Made by a program: the position numbers and the translations under genes. Below are positions 1-7,401 of a stretch of 34,150 bases of DNA, piece after piece; positions within the stretch are counted from its first letter, which is position 1, and each line of letters begins with the position of its first letter. Location: assembly GCA_011526095.1 (NCBI GenBank), contig WYBA01000074.1:1-34150 (forward strand), given 5' to 3'. This stretch comes from Myxococcales bacterium. Its GTDB lineage: Bacteria > Myxococcota_A > Polyangia > Haliangiales > Haliangiaceae. The notes beneath the pieces were generated by a model. The model made no database searches. It was not told the DNA's origin and saw only the letters and a program-made list of their open reading frames with translations.

Positions 1-1
1 C

Positions 2-382
2 CCGTCGAGCAGCTCACGCCCGCCGCGTTCAAGCGCGCACGCGCTCGGCGCTGAGCTGGCGCACGCCCGGACGTCGCGCCTGCCACGGCCCGCGGCGCGA
101 GTCATCCCGGCTTCGCTGATCGGTCACCTCGCACCCGATGCTCCACCGGAGGCGCAAGCGCCGCCGCCACCGCCGCTCGACGAGCTGGCCGTCGCGTTCG
201 AGACGCTCGGTGTCTCGGCCACCGCCACGCACGCCGAGGTCAAGACCCGCTATCGCGCCCTCGCCAAGTCGTGGCACCCCGATCGCTCCGCGAGTAATCC
301 CGCGAAGGCGTCCGATACGACGGTGCAGATGATGCAGATCAATGGCGCGTACGCCGCGATCTGCACAGCGCGCGGCTGGTGA
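2..382 (+). CDS. J-domain (DnaJ-like) protein, C-terminal part, cut by the window edge
   Basis: The frame is open from the left edge to the TGA at 380-382, so the start lies outside the window. After a Pro-rich linker the last about 65 residues form a J domain: a helix with FETLGVSATATHAEVK, then YRALAKSWHPDRS, which holds the diagnostic HPD tripeptide that stimulates Hsp70 ATPase activity, then a helix ending INGAYAAI. A J domain at the extreme C-terminus is the DjlA-like layout, but the N-terminal part is not visible, so client and location are unknown. There is no Gly/Phe or zinc-finger region after the J domain, so it is not a canonical DnaJ. It is convergent with the lipoprotein gene that follows. 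Confidence 0.75.
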   Translation, partial: PSSSSRPPRSSAHALGAELAHARTSRLPRPAARVIPASLIGHLAPDAPPEAQAPPPPPLDELAVAFETLGVSATATHAEVKTRYRALAKSWHPDRSASNPAKASDTTVQMMQINGAYAAICTARGW

Positions 383-418
383 GCGCCTCAGGGGAAGCCA
401 TCCCCCCCGCAGACCGTC

Positions 419-874
419 TCATCGGCACTCTATCGAAAGATCAACACTCTTCGAGTCGCCGGTCAGAATCACCCGGGCGATCGCCCCGGATGAGCGATCC
501 CAATACACGGCTTTCTTCGCACCATCGTGGACGGTTCCCTTTCCGAGCTCGGCTTCGAGCTGCTCAAGTCGCTTGCCGAATGTCTCGGGTGTAGCGGCGA
601 GATCGAAGACCATGCCACCGGTCACCTGCCCGTTCTCGAGCATGATCGCCAGGCGTTCCGTACCTGTCTTTCGCGCGTAGTAGTTCCCCTGCTTCACGAA
701 ATCTGGGTACGAGCGGACAACGTCGTCCAGGGTCGACCCACACTTCACCTTCGCAAGCTGCGCAGGCATTCCTCCCTCATCGAGCACTTTGTTGCTGCTC
801 TTGGAGCCGCAAGAGGCGATCGCTGCAATTCCGAGGAACAGGATAGGGGCGATAGCCGATCGAGATTCGAGCAT
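419..874 (-). CDS. small lipoprotein of unknown function
   Basis: 151 residues. The ATG at 874 is chosen because it is preceded by AGGTG at good spacing and begins a clear type II signal peptide (MLESRSAIAPILFLGIAAIASC) whose lipobox IASC puts the lipidated Cys near residue 21. The mature part carries KVKCGSTLDDVV and a C-terminal DLSIEC, so two Cys could form a disulfide. No family is recognised. The length and layout resemble many uncharacterised myxobacterial lipoproteins. The reading frame stays open upstream to 1153, but that stretch has no signal peptide logic and overlaps another frame, so I left it out. Confidence 0.7.
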   Translation of the reverse strand: MLESRSAIAPILFLGIAAIASCGSKSSNKVLDEGGMPAQLAKVKCGSTLDDVVRSYPDFVKQGNYYARKTGTERLAIMLENGQVTGGMVFDLAATPETFGKRLEQLEAELGKGTVHDGAKKAVYWDRSSGAIARVILTGDSKSVDLSIECR

Positions 875-953
875 GGGGCACCTGGTGATTGTCGATGGAG
901 CGTTTCCGGGCGACCGCACGACGCGGTCGTAGCGCTGCCCAGCGGGCAAAGGC

Positions 954-1187
954 TTACGAATCGTCCGCGAGCACCACGCCGTCACCCAGTCCCGCAATGC
1001 ACGCCAGGCAGGTGAGTCGTCCAGACCCACCAAGCGGACCGACGAGTTCGCAAACGTTCCCGAGAGTGGACATGCAGCACGGCACGTCCAGGAACTCATC
1101 GCCACCAACCGGACGGATGACTTCCGCGCGATGGACGCCGCCGCCTGCATCACGCACTAGAATCTGATCGCTGCTCCTCGGACCCAT
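954..1187 (-). CDS. small Cys-rich hypothetical protein
   Basis: 77 residues from ATG at 1187 (a GTG lies one codon upstream at 1190). The chain has a balanced composition and a cluster of Cys: a CC pair in VPCCMST, then single Cys in NVCELV and a CLAC near the end, a pattern that could bind a metal or form disulfides. There is no signal peptide. It lies 80 nt upstream of the lipoprotein gene on the same strand, so the two may be co-transcribed. No family recognised, and no convincing ribosome site is visible. The alternative is a chance frame. Confidence 0.45.
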   Translation of the reverse strand: MGPRSSDQILVRDAGGGVHRAEVIRPVGGDEFLDVPCCMSTLGNVCELVGPLGGSGRLTCLACIAGLGDGVVLADDS

Positions 1188-1247
1188 CACTGCACCAGAA
1201 TAGTACCAACGGCGCTGCTGTAGTGTCGAGAGTTCATTGTGCCGATA

Positions 1248-1556
1248 CTACCGCGACGGCGTGAGGTGATCGAGCGCCTCCATCCACGCGCTCATCGCCA
1301 GGCGAAGCCGACCGAACATGGCGGCGAGTTGGGGAACGGGCAGCTTGTCTGGCCGGCGATCCGGGGCGTCCCACTTGCGCGGGATCTTGATCGCCTGCCA
1401 CGCCGCGATCTCGACGCCACGGAGCTTGAGTTCGCCGCCGGCGCTGCACACCACGGACAGCTCGGGGTCGCTCTGCCACGCGAGGATCTCCGGAAGCAGA
1501 CCGCTCCGGCCTTCGCGGACCGTTTCGCTCGGCAACAGTGGCTCGAAGCCGCACAC
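1248..1556 (-). CDS. hypothetical protein, 102 residues
   Basis: The frame has a stop four codons before the GTG at 1556, which is the first possible start. The predicted chain is rich in Trp, Leu and Pro (segments such as LPEILAWQSDPE and AAWQAIKIPRKWD) and ends in an amphipathic helix. No signal peptide or recognised family. Its start is only 23 nt from the start of the divergent gene at 1580, leaving little room for two promoters. Antisense frames are also open here, so coding status is moderate. Confidence 0.4.
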   Translation of the reverse strand: MCGFEPLLPSETVREGRSGLLPEILAWQSDPELSVVCSAGGELKLRGVEIAAWQAIKIPRKWDAPDRRPDKLPVPQLAAMFGRLRLAMSAWMEALDHLTPSR

Positions 1557-1579
1557 CGACGCTCGCTAGCCTGTTGGCC

Positions 1580-1870
1580 ATGGATCAGGCACGGCTCATC
1601 GTGATTCACGATGCGTGGTCAGGCATGAGCCCGGACTCTCCGACCCTGCCGCTGGCCGAGCTGAAACGAACGCCGGCTGGCCGGATCAGGGGCATCGCAT
1701 GGGACTTCCGTCGCGGGACGCCCCAGCACGCGTGGGACCTCAAGATCGATCTGAAAGCCGCGTCAAAGTTCTTCCGCTTGCTGGCCGACGCGCCGATCGT
1801 CACGACACCCTACAGCCCGTTGATCGACCACACCGACGACTTCCCGGACATCTCGATCGCGGTCGCGCAC
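1580..1870 (+). pseudogene. hypothetical gene cut off by the left attachment repeat
   Basis: Begins at ATG 1580 with MDQARLIVIHDAWSG and reads as an ordinary soluble protein (IAWDFRRGTPQHAWDLKIDL, then a helix KAASKFFRLLADA) to about residue 96. The frame then enters the tRNA-like repeat at 1866 and runs on to a stop at 2137 through non-native sequence with an Arg-rich shadow composition. The native C-terminus was therefore probably lost when the attachment site was placed here, or the gene ended in sequence now replaced. No family recognised. Confidence 0.45.
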
Positions 1871-1909
1871 TCTAGAGGTCTGGGGTTCGATCCCCCACAG
1901 CTCCACGAA
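1866..1909 (+). repeat. attachment-site repeat, copy 1 (tRNA/tmRNA 3' end)
   Basis: A 44-bp stretch identical to 9969-10012. It contains a T arm (TGGGG, loop TTCGATC, CCCCA) followed directly by a seven-base acceptor strand CAGCTCC and A, which is the 3' end of a tRNA or tmRNA. No matching 5' part lies upstream in this window. Tyrosine recombinases commonly integrate into such ends, and a recombinase fragment follows immediately. Confidence 0.8.
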
Positions 1910-1914
1910 AATCC

Positions 1915-1952
1915 CGAACGGGTCCGGTTAGTTCCGGGCCCGTTCGTGTTTT
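1915..1952. terminator. terminator hairpin after attachment copy 1
   Basis: CGAACGGGTCCGG pairs with CCGGGCCCGTTCG as a 13-bp stem (one G-U pair) with a six-base loop TTAGTT, followed by TGTTTT on the plus strand. The stop codon of the minus-strand recombinase (1928-1930) lies in the loop. Confidence 0.65.
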
Positions 1953-2476
1953 CGGGTGGTCCGGAGTGCGGCTGGTTTCCCCGCGTTTTTCCCCACGCGA
2001 AGCGCGGAGACGACGCGCCGCTGTCGAGCGTGGGCGACCGTGCTCGCGTCGGCGTACGACAGCAGGGTCGCCCGCGCCGATGCGTGGCCGAGCGCAGAGG
2101 CGACGGCCGGCGGCGACACCCCCGCGTCGATCGCTAGCGTTGCGTGCAGCCCGCGAAGGGAGTGGGTGCAGACGAGCGGTGTGCCGGCGAGATCGCAGAT
2201 CCGTCGGACCCACTTGTAGAGCCACTCGCGGCGGTGCGGGAACAGTCGCGCGAGCGGAGACTGGCCGGTCGACGCTCGTAGCAGGTGCCTGCGCAGCACG
2301 ACCGGGATCGCGAGCACTCGCCGTCCCGACATTGTCTTGCTGACCGGGATCCAGAGCAGGCGACCGCGGTCGTCGATGTCTCGCGCGGCGCAGCGCAGGA
2401 TCTCGCTGGCGCGCATTCCCATCAGCAGCGCCATCATGGCGGCGAGCGGTCCGCGCTGCCCCGCGCCGACGCTCGT
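1928..2476 (-). pseudogene. tyrosine recombinase (integrase), C-terminal catalytic part only
   Basis: The readable part starts inside the catalytic domain with GPLAAMMALLMGMRASEILR, whose Arg is the first catalytic residue. It continues through HSLRGLHATLA (H-x-x-R), LGHASARATLLSYAD (the H/W position and the Tyr nucleophile) and ends in a basic tail. The whole N-terminal core-binding domain is missing: an in-frame stop lies at 2477-2479 and the upstream sequence belongs to another gene on the opposite strand. It is therefore a remnant, although most active-site residues remain. It sits directly beside attachment copy 1 and reads towards it, the usual position of an element's own integrase. 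Confidence 0.8.
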
Positions 2477-3326
2477 CTACGAAGCTAAGCAGACGTTCTT
2501 GGGGTGGGCTGGCGGAAGCGTCACCATCCTGGCCGAGGTCAAGTACAAGGGTGTCGGCAGCGATGGAAAGGCCGGGAGGTTCCCGTACCCCGACAAATGG
2601 CTCGACGTGGTGTTCCAGCGCGAGACACACCAAGGGCGCGGCCCGTTCACCATGGACCTCAAGGACGTCGAGAACTACTCGGTCGTCCTTCGTGCCGTCG
2701 TGGGAAGCGGGAAGACGGTGAAGCTCGACACGGTGGTGGTGCAGGCCCTGTGCGGCGCGAAGCTGCCCGCGGATCTTGAGCAAAAGGAGCTCGTCTGCAC
2801 GCTGTTCAGCGAGGGAGGATCCAGGTCGAGCCCAGCGCTAGACGACAAGGAGCTGTATGCGATTGCTTGGAGCATGAGGAATCGGTTCGAGGCGCTCGCG
2901 CGCGCGAAGGTGGCCAACGACCGGGCGAAGTGGGCGTACTTCGCGGGTCGTTGGTACAAGGAAGCGAAGCGGAACGCCCCGTTCCCGTTCTCTCATCCGC
3001 TGAGCTACTCCGACTTGGTCCGCGGCTACAAGCAATACACGGGCGTCGACGGGAAGCAGTACAACATCTGCGCGGACCCGCTGAAGAACGTGGACTCGAT
3101 CAAGACCTGCAGGCGCGTTCAGAAGTGTGTGGAGGTCATCGACGCCGTCTTTGGCCGGGGCGGCGCTTCTGACCCATACCAAGGCAAGGGGAATGCCCAG
3201 TACCCTGGGGTGTTCTACTACAAGGAGAAGGGCAACAACCCGCCCCATCCTGGCCCGTTGCTCCCCGAGTTGACCGGCGACGATCACCACTTCAATCAAG
3301 GCCTGGACGAGACCTACGCGCCATGA
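2469..3326 (+). pseudogene. N-terminally truncated protein, possibly SleB-type cell-wall hydrolase
   Basis: The frame enters from the recombinase breakpoint without a plausible start; recognisable sequence begins near TLVYEAKQTFLGW. The N-half looks like a beta-rich binding domain. The C-half has ELYAIAWSMRNRFEAL, then YSDLVRGYKQYTGVDG and AQYPGVFYYKE. This order loosely recalls the hydrolase_2 (SleB/CwlJ) pattern in which an NR helix precedes a QF segment and a C-terminal YYY/FYN strand. That match is by eye and weak. The stop overlaps the start of the next gene (ATGA at 3323-3326), so the pair was translationally coupled. It contains the 79-bp repeat (2894-2972). Confidence 0.5.
2894..2972. 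repeat. 79-bp perfect direct repeat with internal palindrome, copy 1
   Basis: Identical over 79 bp to 9674-9752. It contains CCAACGACC (2914-2922) pairing with GGTCGTTGG (2946-2954) and, inside these, GCGAAGT (2925-2931) pairing with ACTTCGC (2938-2944) around a six-base loop. Here it is read in frame as part of the hydrolase-like protein (KVANDRAKWAYFAGRWYKEA) with high-GC third positions. Confidence 0.9.
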
Positions 3327-4189
3327 GAGCCATCGCCTTTGCGGTCGTCCTGTTGCTGTGGTCGCACGACGCCTACGCGTCGTGCCCAGAGGTCGACCGC
3401 GAGCGCGACAAGGTCCACCAAGCGCTCGCCGGTGACAGCGCGTCCGAACTTCAGGGCGCCTACGAGGCGCACGCTGAGGCTTGGTTGTGTGCACATCCGG
3501 GCGCGACCGCGCATGAGTTGGCCGAGTGGTCGCGCAAGGTACCGAGCCAGAGCGCGAGCAACGGCGCCGAGATGCCGGTGCTCGTCGTCGACGCCCGACA
3601 CGTGTTCGTTGTGTGGCGTCGTAGCGATCTGGAAGCCGGCGGGCGAGGCGTACTCTATGGATCTAGCAAGGGGGCCGGGTGGCGCGCGGGAGCCGTGGTC
3701 GAGCTTTCCGGACGTCCGGAAGTAGTCGGAGTGATCGAGGACGACTTGGTTGTCGTCGAGCATCACAACTCGGGCCGCGTTGATCGCCTCGACCTGCGCG
3801 CACTTCGCATCCGCGGAGCAGACCTGATCGAAGGGATCCGGGTTGATGATCTGCGGACGGCGCGCATCGTGAGCGCGCGCAAGCGCGTCATCAAGGTCGT
3901 GTACCAAAGGGAACCGAAGTACACGGCGGACGGCTCGACGCCGGCGCTCGAGTACGAGCTAACGCTCACGCCAGGCAAGCGGAGTCTGAAGACCCGCACG
4001 AAGGCGCTGACACCAGCACTGGATGCGCTCGATGCGTACTGCGGCGCCAGAGACGCAGTCGCGCGGCGGAAGCATGCACCTTCCACGGAAAGCCGTGGCG
4101 GCGTCGCTGGTTGGCGTCGAGGCACATGCGACGGTGCACAACATGCTCAACGAGATCAGACCGCGTCGCACTCGGTCGTGTCTCCATAG
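3323..4189 (+). CDS. secreted protein, partner of the hydrolase-like gene; C-terminus replaced
   Basis: Starts at the ATG that overlaps the previous stop by 4 nt. A Sec signal peptide (MRAIAFAVVLLLWSHDAYA, cleavage before SCPEV) precedes a helical segment and a long beta-rich region (VLVVDARHVFVVWRRSD, EVVGVIEDDLVVVEH, KRVIKVVYQRE). Cys at about residues 21, 56 and 238 could pair. Beyond about residue 240 the composition changes to Arg/His-rich sequence, and the stop (4187-4189) lies inside the left end of the IS element, so the native end is lost. Coupling with a possible wall hydrolase suggests an inhibitor, immunity or periplasmic partner, but this is inference only. Confidence 0.6.
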   Translation: MRAIAFAVVLLLWSHDAYASCPEVDRERDKVHQALAGDSASELQGAYEAHAEAWLCAHPGATAHELAEWSRKVPSQSASNGAEMPVLVVDARHVFVVWRRSDLEAGGRGVLYGSSKGAGWRAGAVVELSGRPEVVGVIEDDLVVVEHHNSGRVDRLDLRALRIRGADLIEGIRVDDLRTARIVSARKRVIKVVYQREPKYTADGSTPALEYELTLTPGKRSLKTRTKALTPALDALDAYCGARDAVARRKHAPSTESRGGVAGWRRGTCDGAQHAQRDQTASHSVVSP

Positions 4190-5646
4190 TTGTGTAGAAG
4201 CCGCTTTCTTGGGCCGCCAAGAAAGAAGGGGGAACCTCTTGGTTGCGAGACCGAGGAGGCACCCCCTTGAAGAGACCAAAACGATCCCTTCGTGACCACG
4301 CTACTGACCTCGTGCTGCCGACGCAAGAAGACTTCCAGCTCGACCTCACCGCCCGCGTTCGGCAGGCGGTGCAGACGACCATCCAGGTCGTGCTCGACGA
4401 GGAGCTCGAGCGCCTGGTCGGCGCGGGCGCGTACGAGCGATCCGACGAGCGCGTCGACGTGCGCAACGGCAGCTACCGCCGCAGCATCGTCACCAGTGCC
4501 GGCGAGGTCGACGTGCGCGTCGGCCGCACGCGAGCGGGTGGCGCCGCGACCCGGCCCGTTGGCCGCTACATTCGGCGTCGGCCCGAAATCGACGATGCCA
4601 TCGCCGAGTCGTACGTGCGCGGCATCTCGACGAGGGACATGGGCAGCGTGACCGAGGCGTTGCTCGGCAAGCGCGTCGGCCGCTCGACCGTCAGCCGCGT
4701 AACCCGCAGGCTCGACGACGAGGTGGAGGCGCTGCGCACCGAGCCGATCACCGAGCCCATCGTGTACCTGTACCTCGACGCCACGTTCATCGACGCGCGT
4801 TGGGCTCGCACCGTCGAGAACGTCTCGGCGTTGGTGGCGTACGGCGTCGGCCCCGATGGCCATCGCCGCCTGCTCGCGGTGCACATCGGCACGCAGGAGT
4901 CCGAGGCGAGCTGGGCCGGCCTGCTCTCCGAGCTCGTCGCGCGTGGCCTCTCCGGCGTGCGCATGGTCATCGCCGACGATCACGCCGGGCTCCGAGCCGC
5001 CGCGCGCAAGGCGCTGCCCGAGGCCCGCCAGCAGCGCTGTACCGTTCACATGATGCGCAACGTGATGTCGAACGTGCCCCGGCGTCATCAGCGCCGCCTC
5101 GCACGCGAGCTCGTTGCAGTGCTCCACGCCGGCAGCCTCGACGCCGCCAAGAAGGCGCTGCGCAGTTTCCGCGACCGCTTCGGCGGCCAGTTCGCCGAGG
5201 CCGTCGAGTGTCTCGAGCGCGGCTTCGACGCCGCCACCCAGTACTTCGCCTTCCCCGAGGCGCACTGGATGCGCATCCGCTCGACGAACGGCCTCGAACG
5301 TCTGCACGGCGAGATCAAACGACGCACGCGCGCTATCGGCGCGTTCCCCGACCGCGCCAGCGCACTGCGCCTGATCACCGCCGTCGCCCTCCAGTCCGTC
5401 TCCATCTGGCGCGACCGCGTGTACCTGGACATGAACCTGCTCGCCGACAGCTACGCCGCGGAGGCGGCGTGATGCACGCCGCTCTTCACCCAGCGCGGAC
5501 CGCAGTGCGAGGCGTCCGCCTCGCGCGAGGACCGCATCGCGCGGTCGCCGCCGGCGGCGCGATCAACCACGTCGCGTCCGCGCGACGCCACCACTGGACC
5601 ACGACGTTCTCCCTTCAGGCATTCACACAAACTTTGGGACTTGACC
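4174..5646 (+). mobile_element. complete IS256-family insertion sequence, 1473 bp
   Basis: Imperfect terminal inverted repeats can be aligned. The left end reads GGTCGTGTCTCCATAG then TTGTGTAGAAGCC; the reverse complement of the right end reads GGTCAAGTCCCAAAGT then TTGTGTGAATGCC. Both ends are flanked by the direct repeat TCGCACTC (4166-4173 and 5647-5654), an 8-bp target duplication of the size known for IS256. It encodes one full-length transposase. The intact ends, matching duplication and uninterrupted gene suggest a fairly recent insertion. Confidence 0.85.
4267..5472 (+). CDS. IS256-family (Mutator-type) transposase
   Basis: 401 residues from TTG at 4267, chosen because GAGGAGG at 4253-4259 sits 7 nt before it; no ATG gives a comparable start. 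The DDE residues can be placed: Asp near 171 in YLYLDATFID, Asp near 237-238 in VIADDHAGL, and Glu near 344 in TNGLERLHGEIKRR. The C-x2-H segment CTVHMMRN typical of this family is also present, and the length is normal for IS256. The gene appears intact, so the element may still be able to move. Its 3' end overlaps the altered tail of the antisense HTH gene. Confidence 0.92.
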   Translation: MKRPKRSLRDHATDLVLPTQEDFQLDLTARVRQAVQTTIQVVLDEELERLVGAGAYERSDERVDVRNGSYRRSIVTSAGEVDVRVGRTRAGGAATRPVGRYIRRRPEIDDAIAESYVRGISTRDMGSVTEALLGKRVGRSTVSRVTRRLDDEVEALRTEPITEPIVYLYLDATFIDARWARTVENVSALVAYGVGPDGHRRLLAVHIGTQESEASWAGLLSELVARGLSGVRMVIADDHAGLRAAARKALPEARQQRCTVHMMRNVMSNVPRRHQRRLARELVAVLHAGSLDAAKKALRSFRDRFGGQFAEAVECLERGFDAATQYFAFPEAHWMRIRSTNGLERLHGEIKRRTRAIGAFPDRASALRLITAVALQSVSIWRDRVYLDMNLLADSYAAEAA

Positions 5647-5996
5647 TCGCACTCGGTGACGACCATCTTCCGGTATAGGTCGATCCAAAGTCGGATCGCT
5701 CGCCGTGTTGCCGCATCGACCGGACCCTGCGAGGCAGCGTCCAGCGCCTTGTCCGCGAGCGCCTGCAATCTATCCGCGTAGCGAGTGATCTGTTGAGCAC
5801 GACGGAGCTTCGCCTCGACGGTGCGCTCATCCAGGCGGCGCCCGAGCTCCTGGAGAAACGCTGGATCCCGGCACCAGTTTCGGATCGTGTTTCGGTGTCT
5901 GCCTAGCGCTCGTGCGATCTGTGACTTCGGTGCACCCGCGATCAGCATGTCGATCGCGCGGGAACGTTCTTCGTCCTCCGAGCGGTTCTCCATCAT
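5451..5996 (-). CDS. phage-type helix-turn-helix protein (small-terminase-like), 3' end rewritten by the IS
   Basis: From ATG 5996 (a second ATG follows at 5993). Residues about 12-45 form an HTH: AIDMLIAGAPKSQIARALGRHRNTIRNWCRDPAFLQEL, resembling the phBC6A51 and small-terminase homeodomain type. A helical segment follows, ending RLWIDLYRKMVVTEC. At that point the reading frame enters the IS right end and gains about 65 foreign residues before a stop at 5451. Joining the two target duplications in silico restores the codons after the EC pair to Asp-Ala-Val-stop, ending at 4156, which must be the native C-terminus. The gene is thus tail-altered, though its HTH domain is intact. A terminase remnant at 9552 supports a prophage origin. 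Confidence 0.7.
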   Translation of the reverse strand: MMENRSEDEERSRAIDMLIAGAPKSQIARALGRHRNTIRNWCRDPAFLQELGRRLDERTVEAKLRRAQQITRYADRLQALADKALDAASQGPVDAATRRAIRLWIDLYRKMVVTECEVKSQSLCECLKGERRGPVVASRGRDVVDRAAGGDRAMRSSREADASHCGPRWVKSGVHHAASAA

Positions 5997-6050
5997 GGGC
6001 CGCATGTTACCGCGTGCGGACCTTGCAGATCTGTTCGTGATCACAAGGGC

Positions 6051-6079
6051 TTGCGCGAGATCCGCACGAGACTTACACT
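6051..6079 (+). promoter_or_regulatory. possible sigma70-type promoter of the TIGR04255 module
   Basis: TTGCGC (6051-6056), a 17-bp spacer and TACACT (6074-6079). Transcription from it would start about 7 nt before the ATG at 6093, which has no ribosome site, so the message would be nearly leaderless. Called by eye in the 97-bp gap between divergent genes. Confidence 0.4.
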
Positions 6080-6092
6080 TCCAACCGCTGCC

Positions 6093-6896
6093 ATGCGCTT
6101 TCCGGAAGCCGATCGCTACCTCTACGACAGCAACCCGCTCGTCGAGGTGGTTTGCCAGATGAAGTTTTCCCGGCTCCTCCGCATCGAGCAGGATCCGGCT
6201 GCGTTCCAAGAACGCGTCCTGGAAGAGTACCCCCAGCTCTCCGAAACCTCTCAGCTCGCGGCGAAGCTGCCGCCACCCGACGGGCAAGTACGAGTGGATC
6301 TCGGTGCGTTGCTCGCGACGATGCAAGCGTCGCGGCGACGCGCGTACGACTTCACGTCAACCGACGGAGCTTGGAAAGTCGGTTTGAGCGATGAGTTCGT
6401 CGCACTGTCCACGACGCGCTACACGCGATGGGAGGAGTTCCGGGCTCGCCTTGAGCGAATCCTTACCGCGCTAAGCGACGCGTACAAGATCAACACCTTC
6501 ACTCGCGTTGGGTTGCGGTACAAGGACGTCGTCTGCCGATCGAAGCTCGGACTTCGAGACGAAGCATGGACCGCACTCCTTCGAGCTCACCTGCTGGGGG
6601 AACTGGTCGATCCAGCTTTGGAGAAGGACGCGCTGCACGCGGCGCGAGAACTCATTTTGACTCTGGACTTCGACGACGCACGAGTGCGACTTGTCCACGG
6701 CTTCGTCCTGATGCAGGAGACGGAGGACGAGATCAGCTACCTGATTGATGCCGATTTCTACCGAGAGACTCCAACGGAGCGAAAAGATGCCCGCGCCATC
6801 CTTGACCGTTTCAATCGAGAAGCCGGTCGTCTCTTCCAGTGGAGCATCCAGAAAAGACTCCACGAGGCGATGGGACCGCGCGCCCCGGTTCACTGA
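6093..6896 (+). CDS. TIGR04255 family protein
   Basis: 267 residues. The start at ATG 6093 gives the family's usual opening (RYLYDSNPLVEVVCQMKFSRLLRI). Other family hallmarks follow in order: a P-x-x-FQERVLEEYPQL segment; TTRYTRWEEFRARLERIL; FTRVGLRYKDVV; then YLIDADFYRE and a final RFNREAGRLFQWSIQKRLHEAM. The length is typical and there is no signal peptide or membrane segment, so it is cytoplasmic. The family is named only for its sporadic distribution; I know of no demonstrated biochemical function. It is the first gene of a three-gene run and shares a 97-bp divergent gap with the HTH gene. Confidence 0.85.
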   Translation: MRFPEADRYLYDSNPLVEVVCQMKFSRLLRIEQDPAAFQERVLEEYPQLSETSQLAAKLPPPDGQVRVDLGALLATMQASRRRAYDFTSTDGAWKVGLSDEFVALSTTRYTRWEEFRARLERILTALSDAYKINTFTRVGLRYKDVVCRSKLGLRDEAWTALLRAHLLGELVDPALEKDALHAARELILTLDFDDARVRLVHGFVLMQETEDEISYLIDADFYRETPTERKDARAILDRFNREAGRLFQWSIQKRLHEAMGPRAPVH

Positions 6897-7392
6897 GACG
6901 TCGATCAGCGACGTCGTACAGTTCGCCTTCAGCGATGCGGTTGCGGATTTTGGTACCGCCGGTACCGATTGCGCTCCACCGCGTCTCGGCCAGCTCAAGC
7001 TTCCGTCGAAGACACTGGCGGATGCTATGCCGGTTGGCTTCATCTATCACGGCCGTCGGCAACGGGCTGCGTTCGACGATTTCCGCGCACTCGGTCTGAG
7101 CGCTGACGTACGCCTGCGAGCGCAGGTTCAGCGAACCTTGGAACAACTCCTGGAAGTCGTTCCTGTACTCGCGACGATGAAGCTGCCGCGTGCAATTGCA
7201 GACGAGGATGGTGTCTTCACACTCGAGTGGGGCTTCCCAGATCGGAGGTTCGGCCTCGTCTTCGAACGCGATTTTGACCGCTCGGGTTGGTACTTCGCGT
7301 CAAGGGGTGTGGACGGTGGAGACATGGCGTCGGGATCGCTTGCTGAGGGAGATCTCGGCCAAGTTGTTCGCTGGGCTTTGCGTCTAGGATAA
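6787..7392 (+). CDS. hypothetical protein, second gene of the TIGR04255 module
   Basis: 201 residues if started at ATG 6787, which overlaps the preceding gene by 110 nt in another frame; no start codon closer to the end of that gene is convincing, so the first 30 or so residues are uncertain. From about residue 38 (SISDVVQFAFSDAV) the protein looks native. The second half has a helix DVRLRAQVQRTLEQLLEVV, then MKLPRAIADEDGVFTLEWGFPDRRFGLVFE, a strand pattern (a DG turn, then LEW) that I associate with small proteins found beside other family members; that association is from memory. Cytoplasmic, no known domain. The overlap implies translational coupling. Confidence 0.65.
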   Translation: MPAPSLTVSIEKPVVSSSGASRKDSTRRWDRAPRFTETSISDVVQFAFSDAVADFGTAGTDCAPPRLGQLKLPSKTLADAMPVGFIYHGRRQRAAFDDFRALGLSADVRLRAQVQRTLEQLLEVVPVLATMKLPRAIADEDGVFTLEWGFPDRRFGLVFERDFDRSGWYFASRGVDGGDMASGSLAEGDLGQVVRWALRLG

Positions 7393-7401
7393 CGTTCTCA
7401 A

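Noticed and set aside
1860..1912. A complete tRNA gene at the attachment repeats
   Set aside because: Only the T arm and acceptor 3' strand are present; no D arm, anticodon arm or 5' acceptor strand can be found upstream of any copy.
4023..4295. A second plus-strand gene at the end of the secreted-protein gene (segment VAASLVGVEAHATVHNMLNE)
   Set aside because: It looks coding for about 25 residues only, then runs into the IS. It may be a scrap of an older gene or a frameshifted end of the preceding one, but cannot be supported further.
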